A DNA stretch of 64,000 nt from DASTCZ01 sp963704455 (GCA_963704455.1 OY969905.1:558001-622000), one strand, 5' to 3'. Shown: positions 1 to 8,930, counted from the first letter of the stretch. Numbers and translations: made by a program. Notes: generated from the letters alone by a model not told the origin.

Positions 1-932
1 TCATCTACACCCATTCCCATGTGGCAATAATGGATTCTTTCGTTGCTTTCCCGCCCCATTTTGGTTCCCAGAATCAATTCACCGAGATTGGCTTGAACGT
101 CTTCGTCCCGCAGCAAACCTTGCCTGTGCATGATGGCGGGCGTCATGATTCCGCGGTGCTTTACTGTTTCCCAATCGTCGGCCACGATCTTCTTGCACTG
201 TTGGATGACGCCGAACTCGCATTCATGGCCCGCCAGTTGTATCGTCAGCGCGCCCGGCTTGATGTGCTCCGCCCGAATCAGTGGCTCCTGGGCGGTGGTT
301 ACCGTCAGCGCCACATCCGCATCGCGCAGCGCGTCCTCGATATTCCACACCGCACGCACCGGAGCACCCCATCGTCGTCGGCAGTCCTCAGCAACCTCTT
401 CTGCGCTGGAAAATTGCCGGCCAAACAGAGCAATTTCCTCAACTTCGGGGAGTTCGGTAAACAGCCCTAGGATTTGAGTCCGAGATTGCAAACCCGCACC
501 TACGATGCCGATTTTGCGACTCTGTCTCGGGGCGAGAAACCGCACGCCCAAGCCTGTCATGGCCCCGGTGCGCATCGCACTTATTAGTCCTCCCTCCATC
601 ACAGCCAGAGGAACCCCGGTTTGTGGGCAGTTCAGTATGATCAGGGCGCTGGCGCGCGGCCTGCCAAGCTGTCGGTTGGCTGGGAAGCTGGCAATCCATT
701 TCATGCCAATCGCAGAACGCACCGGCACGCCAATCGATGCCGCAAGTCCATTGAAGCGCCCTTCCGCTTCACTCTCCGCGGTATCTGCGTTTCGCAAAAC
801 GATTTTTTGCGGTTCCCTGACCTCACCGTTCGCGAACTGCGCCTGAGCCTCTCCTACCACTTTCATCGCACGGCGCATATCGAGCACGTCGGCGGCAAGA
901 ACCGACTCTTGGTCAAGATAGAGGAGCTCCAC
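1..932 (-). CDS. Ornithine cyclodeaminase / mu-crystallin family protein, 3' end cut by window edge
   Basis: About 310 residues are visible; the reading frame is open to the window edge, and roughly 20-30 C-terminal residues should lie outside. The NAD(P)-binding loop GIVGAGLQSR is at about residues 142-151, the family lysine is in GMKWIASFP (about K78), and the RTGA motif is at about 121-124. Members are soluble NAD(P)-dependent enzymes acting on ornithine, alanine or cyclic imines, so the substrate cannot be fixed from sequence. The start is uncertain: AGGAGG at 946-951 lies 13 nt before the GTG at 932 and only 4 nt before an in-frame TTG at 941. I chose GTG because it gives the usual N-terminus (ELLYLDQESV). 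It is divergent from the M14 peptidase gene. Confidence 0.88.
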   Translation of the reverse strand, partial: MELLYLDQESVLAADVLDMRRAMKVVGEAQAQFANGEVREPQKIVLRNADTAESEAEGRFNGLAASIGVPVRSAIGMKWIASFPANRQLGRPRASALIILNCPQTGVPLAVMEGGLISAMRTGAMTGLGVRFLAPRQSRKIGIVGAGLQSRTQILGLFTELPEVEEIALFGRQFSSAEEVAEDCRRRWGAPVRAVWNIEDALRDADVALTVTTAQEPLIRAEHIKPGALTIQLAGHECEFGVIQQCKKIVADDWETVKHRGIMTPAIMHRQGLLRDEDVQANLGELILGTKMGRESNERIHYCHMGMGVD

Positions 933-1160
933 CGTCCCCAAGGCGCCTCCTGACGGGTAGATACGGGCTCGGCCCACATAAGTTTATCCCAGGCAACCAA
1001 ATAATCCGTCGCATCCTTGCGTCAAAGTGTCCAATGTCGTTAGAAGTGCAGAAGTGAGGATCGTTCGCGCCAGCAATAGCCCTTGACCAATATTCAATTT
1101 CTTCACGCGGCCCTTATTTCTCTTTGACATCCCGCGTTCCTCGCGGTAGAAAGCATCGTC

Positions 1161-4100
1161 ATGACTACACACACACTTCGTCGCGTCACCTTCTCTCTTT
1201 TAATCACCGCCGTTCTTTGCGCCGGCTTCCTCTTCGCGCAAAACGCGCCCAAGAAGTCTGCCACCAAGCAGGCGCAGTCTTCGTCGCAGATGGCCGCGCC
1301 CAAAATCACCACGCCCAAGGAGTCTTTCGGCTTCAATGTCGGCGACGACTATCAGATGGTCACCTACACGCAGGCGGAAGCCTTCTGGAAAAAACTGGCC
1401 GCCGAATCCGACCGCGTGAAACTGCAAAGCATCGGCAAAACCGCCGAAGGCCGCGACCAGTGGATGCTCATCATTTCCTCGCCCGAGAATCTGAAGCACC
1501 TCGATCATTACAAAGAGATCTCGCAGAAACTGCAGCGCGCCGAAGGCGTCACCGAAGAGCAGGCCCGCGCCCTCGCCCACGAAGGCAAGGCCGTCATCTG
1601 GATTGACGGCGGCCTCCACGCCTCCGAAACCGTTGGCTTCCAACAACTCGTCGAAACCACTTATCAGCTCGCGAGCCGCACCGATCCCGAAACGATGCGC
1701 TTCTTGAATGATGCAATTATTCTCTGCGTCGCCGCGAATCCTGATGGCTCCGAACTCGTCGCCAATTGGTACAACCGCATCTCCGAGCCCACGCAGCGCT
1801 CCATGGCCGCGCTCCCCAAGCTCTACAACAAATATGTCGGCCATGACGACAACCGCGATTCTTACATGTCCAACATGCCCGAAACCGCGAACATGAACCG
1901 CCAGCTCTTCATCGAGTGGATGCCGCAAATCATGTACAACCATCATCAGAGTGGCCCCGCCGGAGCCATCGTTTTTGTTCCGCCCTTCCGCGATCCGTTT
2001 AATTACAATTTCGATCCGCTTGTTCCCCTCGGCGTGGAAGCCGTCGGCACCGCGATGCACACGCGTCTCGTCGCGCAAGGGAAGGGCGGCTCGGCCATGC
2101 GCAGCGGCTCCAGCTATTCCACTTGGTGGGACGGCGGCCTGCGCACCACCGTTTATTTCCACAACATGATCGGCATCCTCACTGAAATTGTTGGCGGCCC
2201 GAATCCGCAGCAGATTCCCGTTGTCGCCGATAAGCAATTGCCGCAAGGCGATTGGCCCTTGCCCGTCGTTCCGCAGTTGTGGCACTACCGCCAATCCATT
2301 GATTACGATTGCGAACTCAATCGCGCGATTCTCGATTACGCCTCAAACAATCGCGAGAATTTGCTCTTCAACATTTGGCGCATGGGCATGAACTCCATCG
2401 GGCGCGGCAACGAAGACCATTGGACAATCACGCCGAAGCGCATCGAAGCCCTTCGCGCCGAAGCCGCAAAAGAACTCGCAGCCGCCGCTGAAGAAAATGG
2501 CGGAGGCCGCGGTGGACGTGGCGGAGGCCGGGGCGGTCGTGGCGGCGGGGAAGTTGCCGCAGGCGGAGATGTTGTCCCCGGAGGAGGCGGCAGCGGCGCC
2601 GTGGCCGCTCCCGCGGAACTTTACAATTCCATTCTGCATGATCCGAAGTTGCGCGATCCGCGCGGCTACATCGTTCCTTCCGACCAGCCCGATTTCGCGA
2701 CCGCCACAAAGTTCATCAACGCGCTTATAAAGAACGGCATCCAAATTGAGAAAGCATCCGCATCATTCCAAGTCGGAGGCAAAACCTATCCCGCAGGATC
2801 GTTCGTCGTGAAGGCCGCGCAGTCCGGTCGCCCCTTTATTCTTGACATGTTCCAGCCGCAGGACCACCCGAACGATTTTCGTTATCCCGGTGGCCCACCG
2901 ATTCCTCCTTACGATATCGCCGGCTGGACGCTCGCCTATCAAATGGGCGTCCACTTCGATCGCATCCAGGATGCCTTCGACGGCCCATTCACCAAGTTAG
3001 CCTACGGCCAACTACAAGCAATGCCCGCAATGGATAATTCCGCCGCCGGCTGGACTCCTGCTGGCTACATGATTGATCACCGTGTAAACAACTCCTTCAT
3101 CGTTGTCAATCGACTGATGAAAGCGGGCTGCGCCGTTTACTGGTTCGAAGGGCAATTCGGTTCCGGTGCCGATATGCAAACGGGCCAAATCTGGGCGCCA
3201 AGCTGCCCTGCGGGGAATTCCATTATTCAGGCAGGCGGAAAAGATCTCGGCGTCACCGCCTGGCCTGTTAGGGAGAGCCCGACGGGTCCCGTACTGAAGC
3301 TCAAGCCCATTCGCGTCGGACTGTTCGATCGTTATGGCGGCATCATGCCGTCGGGCTGGCTGCGCTGGCTGCTCGAGCAATACGAATTTCCGTTCGAGGT
3401 GGTTTATCCGCACACGCTCGACGCAGGCGATCTGCGCAGCAAGTTCGATGTCCTGATTTTCACCGATGGCGCGTTCTCAGTCGGCGGTGGCGGACGCGGC
3501 GGAGGCGGTGGCGGCGCGCCCGGTGCGCCGGGTGGTGCAGCGGGCGGCGCGGCTCCCGGTGGTGCGGGCGCTCCGGCTGGTGGCGGACGCGGAGGCCGAG
3601 GTGGCGGCGGTGGCGCGGCAGCGCAAAACATTCCGCCCGAATATGCCGCGCGTCAAGGATCAATCACTGCCGCGACAACGATGCCGCAACTGAAAGCTTT
3701 TCTCGACGCGGGCGGCTCCATCGTCACCGTCGGCAGCTCAACTTCGATGGCGCAACTTCTCGGCGTGCCCATCGCAAACTATCTCACCGAGCGCGGCGCC
3801 GACGGCGTGGATCGCCCGCTGCCGCGCGAAAAGTTTTACATTCCCGGCTCGCTGATGCGCGCGACGATTGACAATACAAATCCGCTCGCCTACGGCATGC
3901 CGTCCGTCGCCGATGTGGATTTCGACAGTAGCCCCGTTTTCCGCATAGCGCCCAGCGCCACCGTGAAGCCCACAGCCGTCGCGTGGTATTCGGGCACCGA
4001 AACGCTCGACAGCGGCTGGGCCTGGGGCCAGGCCTATCTCGATGGCGGCACCGCAATCCTCGATGCCAGCATCGGCCAGGGCAAGGTGTTCGTCATCGGG

Positions 4101-4202
4101 CCGGAGGTGACGTTCCGCGCGCAGCCGCACGGAACATTCAAGCTGCTCTTCAACGGCCTCTATTACGGCAGCGCAACAAACACAACGCTTCCCGCGCATT
4201 AG
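1161..4202 (+). CDS. Secreted M14-family zinc carboxypeptidase-like protein with two Gly/Arg-rich linkers
   Basis: 1013 residues with an N-terminal signal peptide (hydrophobic about 9-26, ending near FAQ). The M14 zinc site is visible as HASE at 153-156 (H153, E156) with a later His in YNHHQSG (about 261-262); the general-base Glu fits E342 in GILTEIVG. Family members hydrolyse C-terminal peptide bonds using zinc. The protein is much longer than a classical carboxypeptidase (about 300-400 residues). The extra C-terminal part is interrupted by two low-complexity stretches of GRGG/GAPGG type (about 447-480 and 775-822), probably flexible linkers. It probably acts outside the cytoplasm. No clear ribosome binding site precedes the ATG, and no alternative start gives a better signal peptide. 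Confidence 0.85.
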   Translation: MTTHTLRRVTFSLLITAVLCAGFLFAQNAPKKSATKQAQSSSQMAAPKITTPKESFGFNVGDDYQMVTYTQAEAFWKKLAAESDRVKLQSIGKTAEGRDQWMLIISSPENLKHLDHYKEISQKLQRAEGVTEEQARALAHEGKAVIWIDGGLHASETVGFQQLVETTYQLASRTDPETMRFLNDAIILCVAANPDGSELVANWYNRISEPTQRSMAALPKLYNKYVGHDDNRDSYMSNMPETANMNRQLFIEWMPQIMYNHHQSGPAGAIVFVPPFRDPFNYNFDPLVPLGVEAVGTAMHTRLVAQGKGGSAMRSGSSYSTWWDGGLRTTVYFHNMIGILTEIVGGPNPQQIPVVADKQLPQGDWPLPVVPQLWHYRQSIDYDCELNRAILDYASNNRENLLFNIWRMGMNSIGRGNEDHWTITPKRIEALRAEAAKELAAAAEENGGGRGGRGGGRGGRGGGEVAAGGDVVPGGGGSGAVAAPAELYNSILHDPKLRDPRGYIVPSDQPDFATATKFINALIKNGIQIEKASASFQVGGKTYPAGSFVVKAAQSGRPFILDMFQPQDHPNDFRYPGGPPIPPYDIAGWTLAYQMGVHFDRIQDAFDGPFTKLAYGQLQAMPAMDNSAAGWTPAGYMIDHRVNNSFIVVNRLMKAGCAVYWFEGQFGSGADMQTGQIWAPSCPAGNSIIQAGGKDLGVTAWPVRESPTGPVLKLKPIRVGLFDRYGGIMPSGWLRWLLEQYEFPFEVVYPHTLDAGDLRSKFDVLIFTDGAFSVGGGGRGGGGGGAPGAPGGAAGGAAPGGAGAPAGGGRGGRGGGGGAAAQNIPPEYAARQGSITAATTMPQLKAFLDAGGSIVTVGSSTSMAQLLGVPIANYLTERGADGVDRPLPREKFYIPGSLMRATIDNTNPLAYGMPSVADVDFDSSPVFRIAPSATVKPTAVAWYSGTETLDSGWAWGQAYLDGGTAILDASIGQGKVFVIGPEVTFRAQPHGTFKLLFNGLYYGSATNTTLPAH

Positions 4203-4228
4203 AAAATGGCGGCGCATTAACAAAAATA

Positions 4229-4250
4229 GGGGCGCGGCAATCAGCGCCCC
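4229..4250 (-). terminator. Stem-loop after the aminotransferase gene, possible terminator
   Basis: A 7-bp perfect stem (GGGGCGC / GCGCCCC) closes an 8-nt loop. Read on the minus strand it is followed by TATTTTTG and lies 62 bp past the aminotransferase stop. It could equally be one of the short palindromic repeats common in the first 9 kb. Confidence 0.4.
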
Positions 4251-4269
4251 CAAAAATTCACCTCGGCAT

Positions 4270-4299
4270 TTCGTAGGGGCGCTGCTTGCTGCGCCCTTT
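4270..4299. repeat. Short palindromic repeat, GTAGGGGCGCTGC family
   Basis: The core GTAGGGGCGCTGCTTGCTGC with a following GCCC forms a GGGCGC...GCGCCC type hairpin. Closely similar copies occur at 8191-8220 and, truncated, at 8473-8488. It lies in the convergent gap between the M14 peptidase and aminotransferase genes. Confidence 0.7.
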
Positions 4300-4311
4300 G
4301 AAATGCGTCTC

Positions 4312-5682
4312 CTACACCCGCACCTCGCTGAACGATTTATCCAGCAGCTTTACAGCCTCATCCACATCGGCCTTGCCGATGTTTAGCATCGGCGCGATGC
4401 GCATCACGTTTCCATAAAGTCCGCCCTTGCCGACGAGCAATCCGTTTGCGCGCGTGCGCTCCATCAATTGCGTTGCGGCCTCGGGCGCGGGCTCTTTCGT
4501 GTTGCGGTCTTTCACCAGCTCGATGCCCTGCATCAAGCCCATTCCGCGCACGTCGCCGATGAGCGCGTATTTTTCTTTCAGCCCGTCGAGCTTCTCGCGA
4601 AAATACTTTCCGACCGTGTGCGCGTTCTCCAGAAGTTTTTCTTCCTCGATGAATTGAATCGTGGCGCGCGCGGCCACCGACGTGACCGGGTTGCCGCCGA
4701 AAGTTGAAATCGTCAATCCCTGAAACGCGTTCGCGAGTTCCGCCGTGGTGATTGTCGCCCCGATGGGCACTCCATTTCCCATGCCTTTCGCGCACGTGAT
4801 AATGTCCGGCGTAACTTCCCATTGCTCGATGCCAAACCATTTTTTGCCCGTGCGCCCGAACCCCGTCTGCACTTCGTCCGCGATAAAAAGACCGCCGTAC
4901 TTTTTCACGATCTTGAAAACCATCTTGAAATATTCCGGCGGGGGAGTAATGAACCCGCCCACGCCCTGAATCGGCTCGGCGATAAACGCGGCAATCTGCC
5001 CGCTCGTGCCCGTCTGGATCAAACTCTCCACGTCATTCGCGCAGGCCACGCCGCAATCGGGATATTTCATCCCCAGCGGGCAGCGGTAGCAGTAAGGATT
5101 AATCGCGTGCGAAAATCCCACGCTCACCACTCCGGCCTTGCGCCACGGCGCCTGTCCCGTCATGCTTCGCGCGATAGTCGAGCCGCCCGAATAGCCGTGC
5201 CGCAGCGCCACCACGTCAAAGCTGCCGGTGGACATTCGCGCCAGAAGAATCGCCATCTCATTCGCTTCGGTGCCGGAATTCGTGAAGTAGCTTTTCTGCA
5301 GGTGGCCCGGAGTAATCTGCGCCAGTTTTTCGGCGAGCGCGACTATCTGCTCATTCGGATAAAGCGTTGACGTGTGCTGCAGCTTCCCGACTTGCTCCTG
5401 CACCGCGCTCGTGACTTTCGGATTCGCGTGCCCCACGGAAATTGTCAGGATGCCGCCGAAGAAATCCAGATACTTTCGCCCGTCCAAATCCCAGACGTAT
5501 TGCATCGAGCCGTGGTCGGCCACCAGCGGCGTCTGGTAATAATTCGCCACCGCTGGCCAGATATATTCCTTGTGCTTGCGGATCACGTCCGCGCTGGAAA
5601 TCTTCTCCGGTTTGCCGTTTCCGCCGCCGCTCGGCTGTCCGCTCGCGTTATGAGTCATTTCAGGTCTGGGAGTCGTGGTCAT
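4312..5682 (-). CDS. Class III PLP-dependent aminotransferase, alanine-glyoxylate aminotransferase 2 type
   Basis: 456 residues, normal for the family. The PLP lysine is K299 in TCAKGMGNGVP, and the cofactor Asp lies in FIADEVQTGFGRTG (about D269). A cysteine cluster, C198, C201, C210 and C214 (PYCYRCPLGMKYPDCGVAC), resembles the one found in AGXT2-like enzymes. These use alanine, beta-alanine or related amines with glyoxylate or pyruvate as acceptor; the exact substrate is not readable. The ATG is preceded by AGGAAAG at a suitable distance. The first 30 residues are Gly/Ser/Pro-rich and probably disordered. A soluble enzyme, apparently transcribed alone. Confidence 0.87.
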   Translation of the reverse strand: MTTTPRPEMTHNASGQPSGGGNGKPEKISSADVIRKHKEYIWPAVANYYQTPLVADHGSMQYVWDLDGRKYLDFFGGILTISVGHANPKVTSAVQEQVGKLQHTSTLYPNEQIVALAEKLAQITPGHLQKSYFTNSGTEANEMAILLARMSTGSFDVVALRHGYSGGSTIARSMTGQAPWRKAGVVSVGFSHAINPYCYRCPLGMKYPDCGVACANDVESLIQTGTSGQIAAFIAEPIQGVGGFITPPPEYFKMVFKIVKKYGGLFIADEVQTGFGRTGKKWFGIEQWEVTPDIITCAKGMGNGVPIGATITTAELANAFQGLTISTFGGNPVTSVAARATIQFIEEEKLLENAHTVGKYFREKLDGLKEKYALIGDVRGMGLMQGIELVKDRNTKEPAPEAATQLMERTRANGLLVGKGGLYGNVMRIAPMLNIGKADVDEAVKLLDKSFSEVRV

Positions 5683-5752
5683 GGTCTTTCCTTTGGAATG
5701 CGACTACAAAGTGTAGCGCGCGAAGTTCTGGATGCAAAGAGGGTTTGCGTAA

Positions 5753-5810
5753 CACAGGCTTCAGCCTGTGGCCTTTCGGTTTTCCAACATCACATAGGCT
5801 TCAGCCTGTG
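5753..5810. repeat. Two copies of an ACAGGCTTCAGCCTGTG hairpin repeat
   Basis: Copy one is 5753-5770 (CACAGGCTTCAGCCTGTG), a perfect palindrome-like hairpin; copy two is 5793-5810 with one change (CATAGGCTTCAGCCTGTG). Both are followed by a CTTTC string, so the repeated unit is a little longer than the hairpin. They lie upstream of the aminotransferase start. Confidence 0.75.
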
Positions 5811-5901
5811 ATCTTTCATCACGCCAATCGTCACACCGGACGATGCCTGACCACCCGCCCAACGAGGTGCGTTTCACTCCAAATTGGATTAAAGTGCTTC
5901 C

Positions 5902-6060
5902 ATGAACAGAAAAACCGCTCGCATATTATTCCTGGCCGCTTGCATAGTCATCGCCATCCTCTTGCTTAAGCAGGTTGTGACGACCATCGTTGGTGGATTT
6001 ATTTTTGCGGTCGCTCTACTCGTTTTTGGCGGCCTATCCAACGGTTTCCGCAAAAAATAG
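5902..6060 (+). CDS. Small two-helix membrane protein, unknown function
   Basis: 52 residues starting MNRKTARILF and ending GLSNGFRKK. Two hydrophobic segments (about 8-22 and 27-44) are flanked by basic residues at both ends, consistent with a small inner-membrane hairpin protein. I do not recognise a family. Support is the clean hydrophobic pattern and charged ends; no good Shine-Dalgarno sequence is visible, so it may not be a gene. Confidence 0.45.
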   Translation: MNRKTARILFLAACIVIAILLLKQVVTTIVGGFIFAVALLVFGGLSNGFRKK

Positions 6061-6090
6061 CGCCGTGTGCCCCTCGCCTTCAGTAGCTTG

Positions 6091-6129
6091 CCTGCCGCCT
6101 GCCTGCCGGCTAGGCAGGGGTAGGCAGGC
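6091..6129. repeat. CCTGCCTGCCGG...GGCAGG palindromic repeat
   Basis: An imperfect palindrome of CCTGCC/GGCAGG modules. A second copy at 8964-9000 differs by small indels in the centre. This type of CCTGCC/GGCAGG repeat is known from many environmental bacterial genomes. Confidence 0.75.
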
Positions 6130-6144
6130 ACAGCCACTCCCGTA

Positions 6145-7098
6145 TCAGGCGCTCGCCTCATAGCTGGTTCGTTCGCGGATCGCATCCGCCAGAATCAGCG
6201 CAGCTCCGCTGAAGGCTAAAGTATCAGCGACAAAATTCAGCCCATCGCCGATGTTGGAAAGGTCAGCGATCATAATGGGGAGATAAATAAAAATCACTGT
6301 CAGCAGAACCGCAATCCCCAGAAGGGTTGCCGCCAAGCGTGCCTTCATATTCACCGCAATACACGCGCCGCAAATAATCAGAGCCGCGCCCGTCAGATAG
6401 GCCCAGAAAAGTTGCCCGGGAACCCATGCGGGCGTTATTTTGTCCAGCGGAACGCCGGGCGCAATCGTGGGATGCAGAAACTGCTCCACGCCGAAGACGA
6501 TCGCCGGTATCCCCACGAAAAAGCGCGCGAGAGTTACCAGCCACGGCGCGCCGTCCGACGCCGTTCTTTTCATTTGCGCTCCGGCCACTGCAAAAGCTCC
6601 GCCGCTGAACGCGATCTCCCTCACCGCGATGGTCCAAAACAAACGCGCGCCATGCGACGCCACGATGTTGTGGATATGCATCAACGCCACGAAAAGCAGA
6701 AACATGATTCCCAGAAGTGTGGCCGCCAGCCGCGAATACTTCTGCACCACGATGCTCAGCGCCGCGGCGATCAGCGCAGTGCCCACCACATAGACCCAAA
6801 ATGTGTGCCATGGCATCCAGCGCGGAACCAGACTCGCGATCAACTTTGTATCTGTAAAATGCTCTGTGCCGAATACTCCCATCGGGATGGCGTAGAACAG
6901 CCGCCCGAATGGCAGGATCTTGTCGAGCCCGTGTTTTTGCGCCAGCTCGCGCGTGAAAATCACCGTCAGCCCGATTGCAAAAAGTACGGCGCACGTAAAA
7001 TACGGCCAGAACACGTCCGCCCGGATTCCAAACACCGCAAGCGCCAAAGCAGGACGCGCGTGCTGGAAAAAGTGGAAACCGCAATTCAGCATATTCAT
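6145..7098 (-). CDS. DoxX-like integral membrane protein with internally duplicated domain
   Basis: 317 residues with eight or more hydrophobic helices. Two halves resemble each other: GRLFYAIPMGVFGTEHF in the first half and ARFFVGIPAIVFGVEQFL in the second, each followed by a PxWxPxxxFW(A/V)Y motif and by an ARLAATLLGI or SRLAATLLGI segment. This points to tandem duplication of a four-helix DoxX-type unit. DoxX proteins are poorly understood membrane proteins sometimes linked to quinone or redox chemistry; no function can be assigned. Divergent from the XRE regulator gene. Two Met codons at the start (MNM) make the first residue uncertain. Confidence 0.75.
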   Translation of the reverse strand: MNMLNCGFHFFQHARPALALAVFGIRADVFWPYFTCAVLFAIGLTVIFTRELAQKHGLDKILPFGRLFYAIPMGVFGTEHFTDTKLIASLVPRWMPWHTFWVYVVGTALIAAALSIVVQKYSRLAATLLGIMFLLFVALMHIHNIVASHGARLFWTIAVREIAFSGGAFAVAGAQMKRTASDGAPWLVTLARFFVGIPAIVFGVEQFLHPTIAPGVPLDKITPAWVPGQLFWAYLTGAALIICGACIAVNMKARLAATLLGIAVLLTVIFIYLPIMIADLSNIGDGLNFVADTLAFSGAALILADAIRERTSYEASA

Positions 7099-7250
7099 TC
7101 CAGGATCGCCATTACCCGGCTCTGATTCACAAACGCCTTAATCAGATGCTTCACTTCGACCTCTCTTTCGACTCACTCGTCCCTAATCACTAGCCACCGG
7201 ATCACCCATCACACTTGAGGCCACCGCACGCTTCTGCGATAGTATTCTCC

Positions 7251-7622
7251 ATGATGATAGGAAACCGCCTTCGCACCTTGCGTGAAGAGAGGAAAATTTC
7301 CCAGGCGGAAATCGAGAGAAGAACGGGCCTGTTTCGTTTCTATATCTCACGGGTAGAAAACGGGCACACCGTGCCCTCCCTTTCAACTCTTGAAAAATTT
7401 GCCCGCGCTCTTCAAGTTCCGCTATATGAATTATTTTACGAAGAGGGGAAATCCCCAAATCCGCCCGTGCCACTCAGACTCGAGGCGTCAACTGAATTGC
7501 TTTGGGGTCGCACCGGCAAGAGCGCCCGGCAGCTCGCGCGGCTGCGCCGCAACTTCAGCCGCCTCCATAGCTCCGATCTTCGTTTCCTGATGCAACTCGC
7601 ACGGAAAATGGCCCCCAGGTAG
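7251..7622 (+). CDS. XRE-family helix-turn-helix transcriptional regulator
   Basis: 123 residues. The N-terminal 65 residues form a typical Cro/C1 HTH (GNRLRTLREERKISQAEIE, then FYISRVENGHTVPSLSTLEK and FARALQVPLYELF). The C-terminal half is basic and unlike a known sensor domain. It probably binds DNA as a dimer; targets are unknown, but it is divergent from the DoxX-like gene 150 bp away and borders the repeat tract and accessory island. The ATG at 7251 gives the HTH a normal start; an upstream TTG would add twelve unlikely residues. Confidence 0.8.
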   Translation: MMIGNRLRTLREERKISQAEIERRTGLFRFYISRVENGHTVPSLSTLEKFARALQVPLYELFYEEGKSPNPPVPLRLEASTELLWGRTGKSARQLARLRRNFSRLHSSDLRFLMQLARKMAPR

Positions 7623-7684
7623 CCGGGTGCCCCGCCGCGGCGGGTTCGTCCCACGATTTCGTCCTTGCCGACGGGGTGCAGTTG

Positions 7685-7950
7685 TCTTTGCTGACGGGGT
7701 CCGATTCGCTGGAGCCCCGCAGCGCTCCAAACAAGTTGTCTTTGGCGGCAGGGTCCGAGCTTTCGTCTTTGCTGACGGGGTGCCGTTGTCTTTGCTGACG
7801 GGGTCCGATTCGCTGGAGCCCCGCAGCGCTCCAAACAAGTTGTCTTTGCTCACGGGGTCCGATTCGCTGGAGCCCCACAGCGCTCCAAACAAGTTGTCTT
7901 TGCTGACGGGGTCCGATTCGCTGGAGCCCCGCAGCGCTCCAAACAAGTTG
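7685..7950. repeat. Four copies of a 54-bp unit, three in direct tandem
   Basis: Copies occupy 7685-7738, 7789-7842, 7843-7896 and 7897-7950. The unit starts TCTTTGCTGACGGGGTCCGA and ends CTCCAAACAAGTTG. Copies one, two and four read as identical; copy three has two changes. A 50-bp related spacer separates copy one from copy two. Half-units recur at 7760-7785, 8500-8540 and 8763-8812. Confidence 0.85.
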
Positions 7951-7951
7951 T

Positions 7952-8071
7952 CTTTGGCGACAGGGTCCGAGCTTTCGTCTCTGCCACCGGGGGCCGATTT
8001 GCTGGAGCCCCGTGGCGACTTAGAGACATCGGAGCCCTGCGCCACTCTTTGAAAGTTTGCTGGAGCCCCGC
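7952..8071. repeat. 120-bp direct repeat, copy 1
   Basis: Reads as base-for-base identical to 8547-8666 (offset 595 bp). It begins CTTTGGCGACAGGGTCCGAG and ends TTTGCTGGAGCCCCGC. Identity over 120 bp beside diverged copies implies recent duplication or gene conversion. Confidence 0.85.
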
Positions 8072-8142
8072 AGCGACTTAGAGACGCTGGAGCCCCGCGG
8101 CGCTACCAACAGGGTTGCGTGCCTTAGATCTTCCCGCCTTAT

Positions 8143-8169
8143 GTAGCGCCGACACTCCCGTCGGCGTGC
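8143..8169. repeat. GTAGCGCCGACACTCCYGTCGGCGTGC hairpin repeat, copy 1
   Basis: The hairpin is GCCGAC ACTCCC GTCGGC. Copy two at 8335-8361 has T for C in the loop, extending the stem to GCCGACA/TGTCGGC. The change lengthens pairing, as expected for an element under structural constraint. Confidence 0.75.
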
Positions 8170-8190
8170 CTTCGGTGTTCCCGCCTCCTC

Positions 8191-8220
8191 TTTCGTAGGG
8201 GCGCTGCTCGCTGCGCCCTC
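8191..8220. repeat. GTAGGGGCGCTGC-family repeat, second copy
   Basis: TTTCGTAGGGGCGCTGCTCG followed by CTGCGCCCTC matches 4270-4299 with few changes. A truncated third copy is at 8473-8488, cut off where a 54-bp-type module begins. Confidence 0.7.
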
Positions 8221-8334
8221 GTAACACAGTCATTCCTGACCCTGCATACCCTCAAGCCTTTGGGTGCCGCACCGTTCGCTTCTGAGGGTGCGGGTTTTGA
8301 CTCGCCTTTCTCTTGCCGTAATCCGTCGCCTTTA

Positions 8335-8361
8335 GTAGCGCCGACACTCCTGTCGGCGTGC
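8335..8361. repeat. GTAGCGCCGACACTCCYGTCGGCGTGC hairpin repeat, copy 2
   Basis: The second copy of the element at 8143-8169, with a 7-bp GCCGACA/TGTCGGC stem. Confidence 0.75.
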
Positions 8362-8440
8362 TTTGCTCCGCCGGGTGCCGCACCCTTCGTTCCTAAGAGT
8401 GCGGGTGTTGCCTCTCTTGCCGTCATCCTTTTCTTTTATT

Positions 8441-8470
8441 TGTCATCCTGAGCGTAGCGAAGGATCTCTC
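8441..8470. repeat. TGTCATCCTGAGCGTAGCGAAGGATCT repeat
   Basis: This word, or close variants, is a widespread repeat of environmental bacterial genomes. Related copies in this window are 8715-8750, 8931-9007 (interrupted) and 9041-9078. Confidence 0.75.
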
Positions 8471-8546
8471 TTTTCGTAGGGGCGCTGCGGTTTCGTCTTT
8501 GCCGACGGGGTGCGAGCTTTCGTCTTTGCTGACGGGGTGCAGTTGC

Positions 8547-8666
8547 CTTTGGCGACAGGGTCCGAGCTTTCGTCTCTGCCACCGGGGGCCGATTTGCTGG
8601 AGCCCCGTGGCGACTTAGAGACATCGGAGCCCTGCGCCACTCTTTGAAAGTTTGCTGGAGCCCCGC
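8547..8666. repeat. 120-bp direct repeat, copy 2
   Basis: Partner of 7952-8071; the two diverge immediately after the GAGCCCCGC word at each end. Confidence 0.85.
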
Positions 8667-8887
8667 GACACTTTCATCGAGTCAGGGCGAACGTGGGGTT
8701 TTTGACTCTCTCTCCGTCATCCCGAGTCGGTTCGCAGGCGAGGGATATCCCACGGCGGTTTCGTCTTCGCCGACGGGGTGCGTTCCGCTGCAGCCCCGCG
8801 GCGCTTCAAAAGAGTCTGACGCGGGGGTTTTCTCTCCACCCTCCACTGCACAGCAATCATAATCGCTTCCACCGAGCCGTGTATCAG

Positions 8888-8908
8888 GGCACGACTTCCA
8901 GTCGTGCC
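8888..8908. repeat. GGCACGACTTCCAGTCGTGCC hairpin
   Basis: A perfect 9-bp stem (GGCACGACT/AGTCGTGCC) around a TCC loop. No run of T follows, so it is more likely a mobile palindrome than a terminator. Confidence 0.7.
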
Positions 8909-8930
8909 GAACGATCCGATCCTTGACTCC

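Noticed and set aside
1200..2294. Minus-strand frame of 364 codons
   Set aside because: It is antisense to the M14 catalytic domain and has no recognisable domain or start signal.
7685..7950. Possible CRISPR array
   Set aside because: The 54-bp units lie directly next to each other with no unique spacers, and no cas gene is present.
7488..8045. A 185-codon minus-strand frame with SSESDPVSKDNLFGALRG repeats
   Set aside because: It is the 54-bp non-coding tandem repeat read in frame; the other strand is open too, there is no start signal, and it overlaps the XRE gene.
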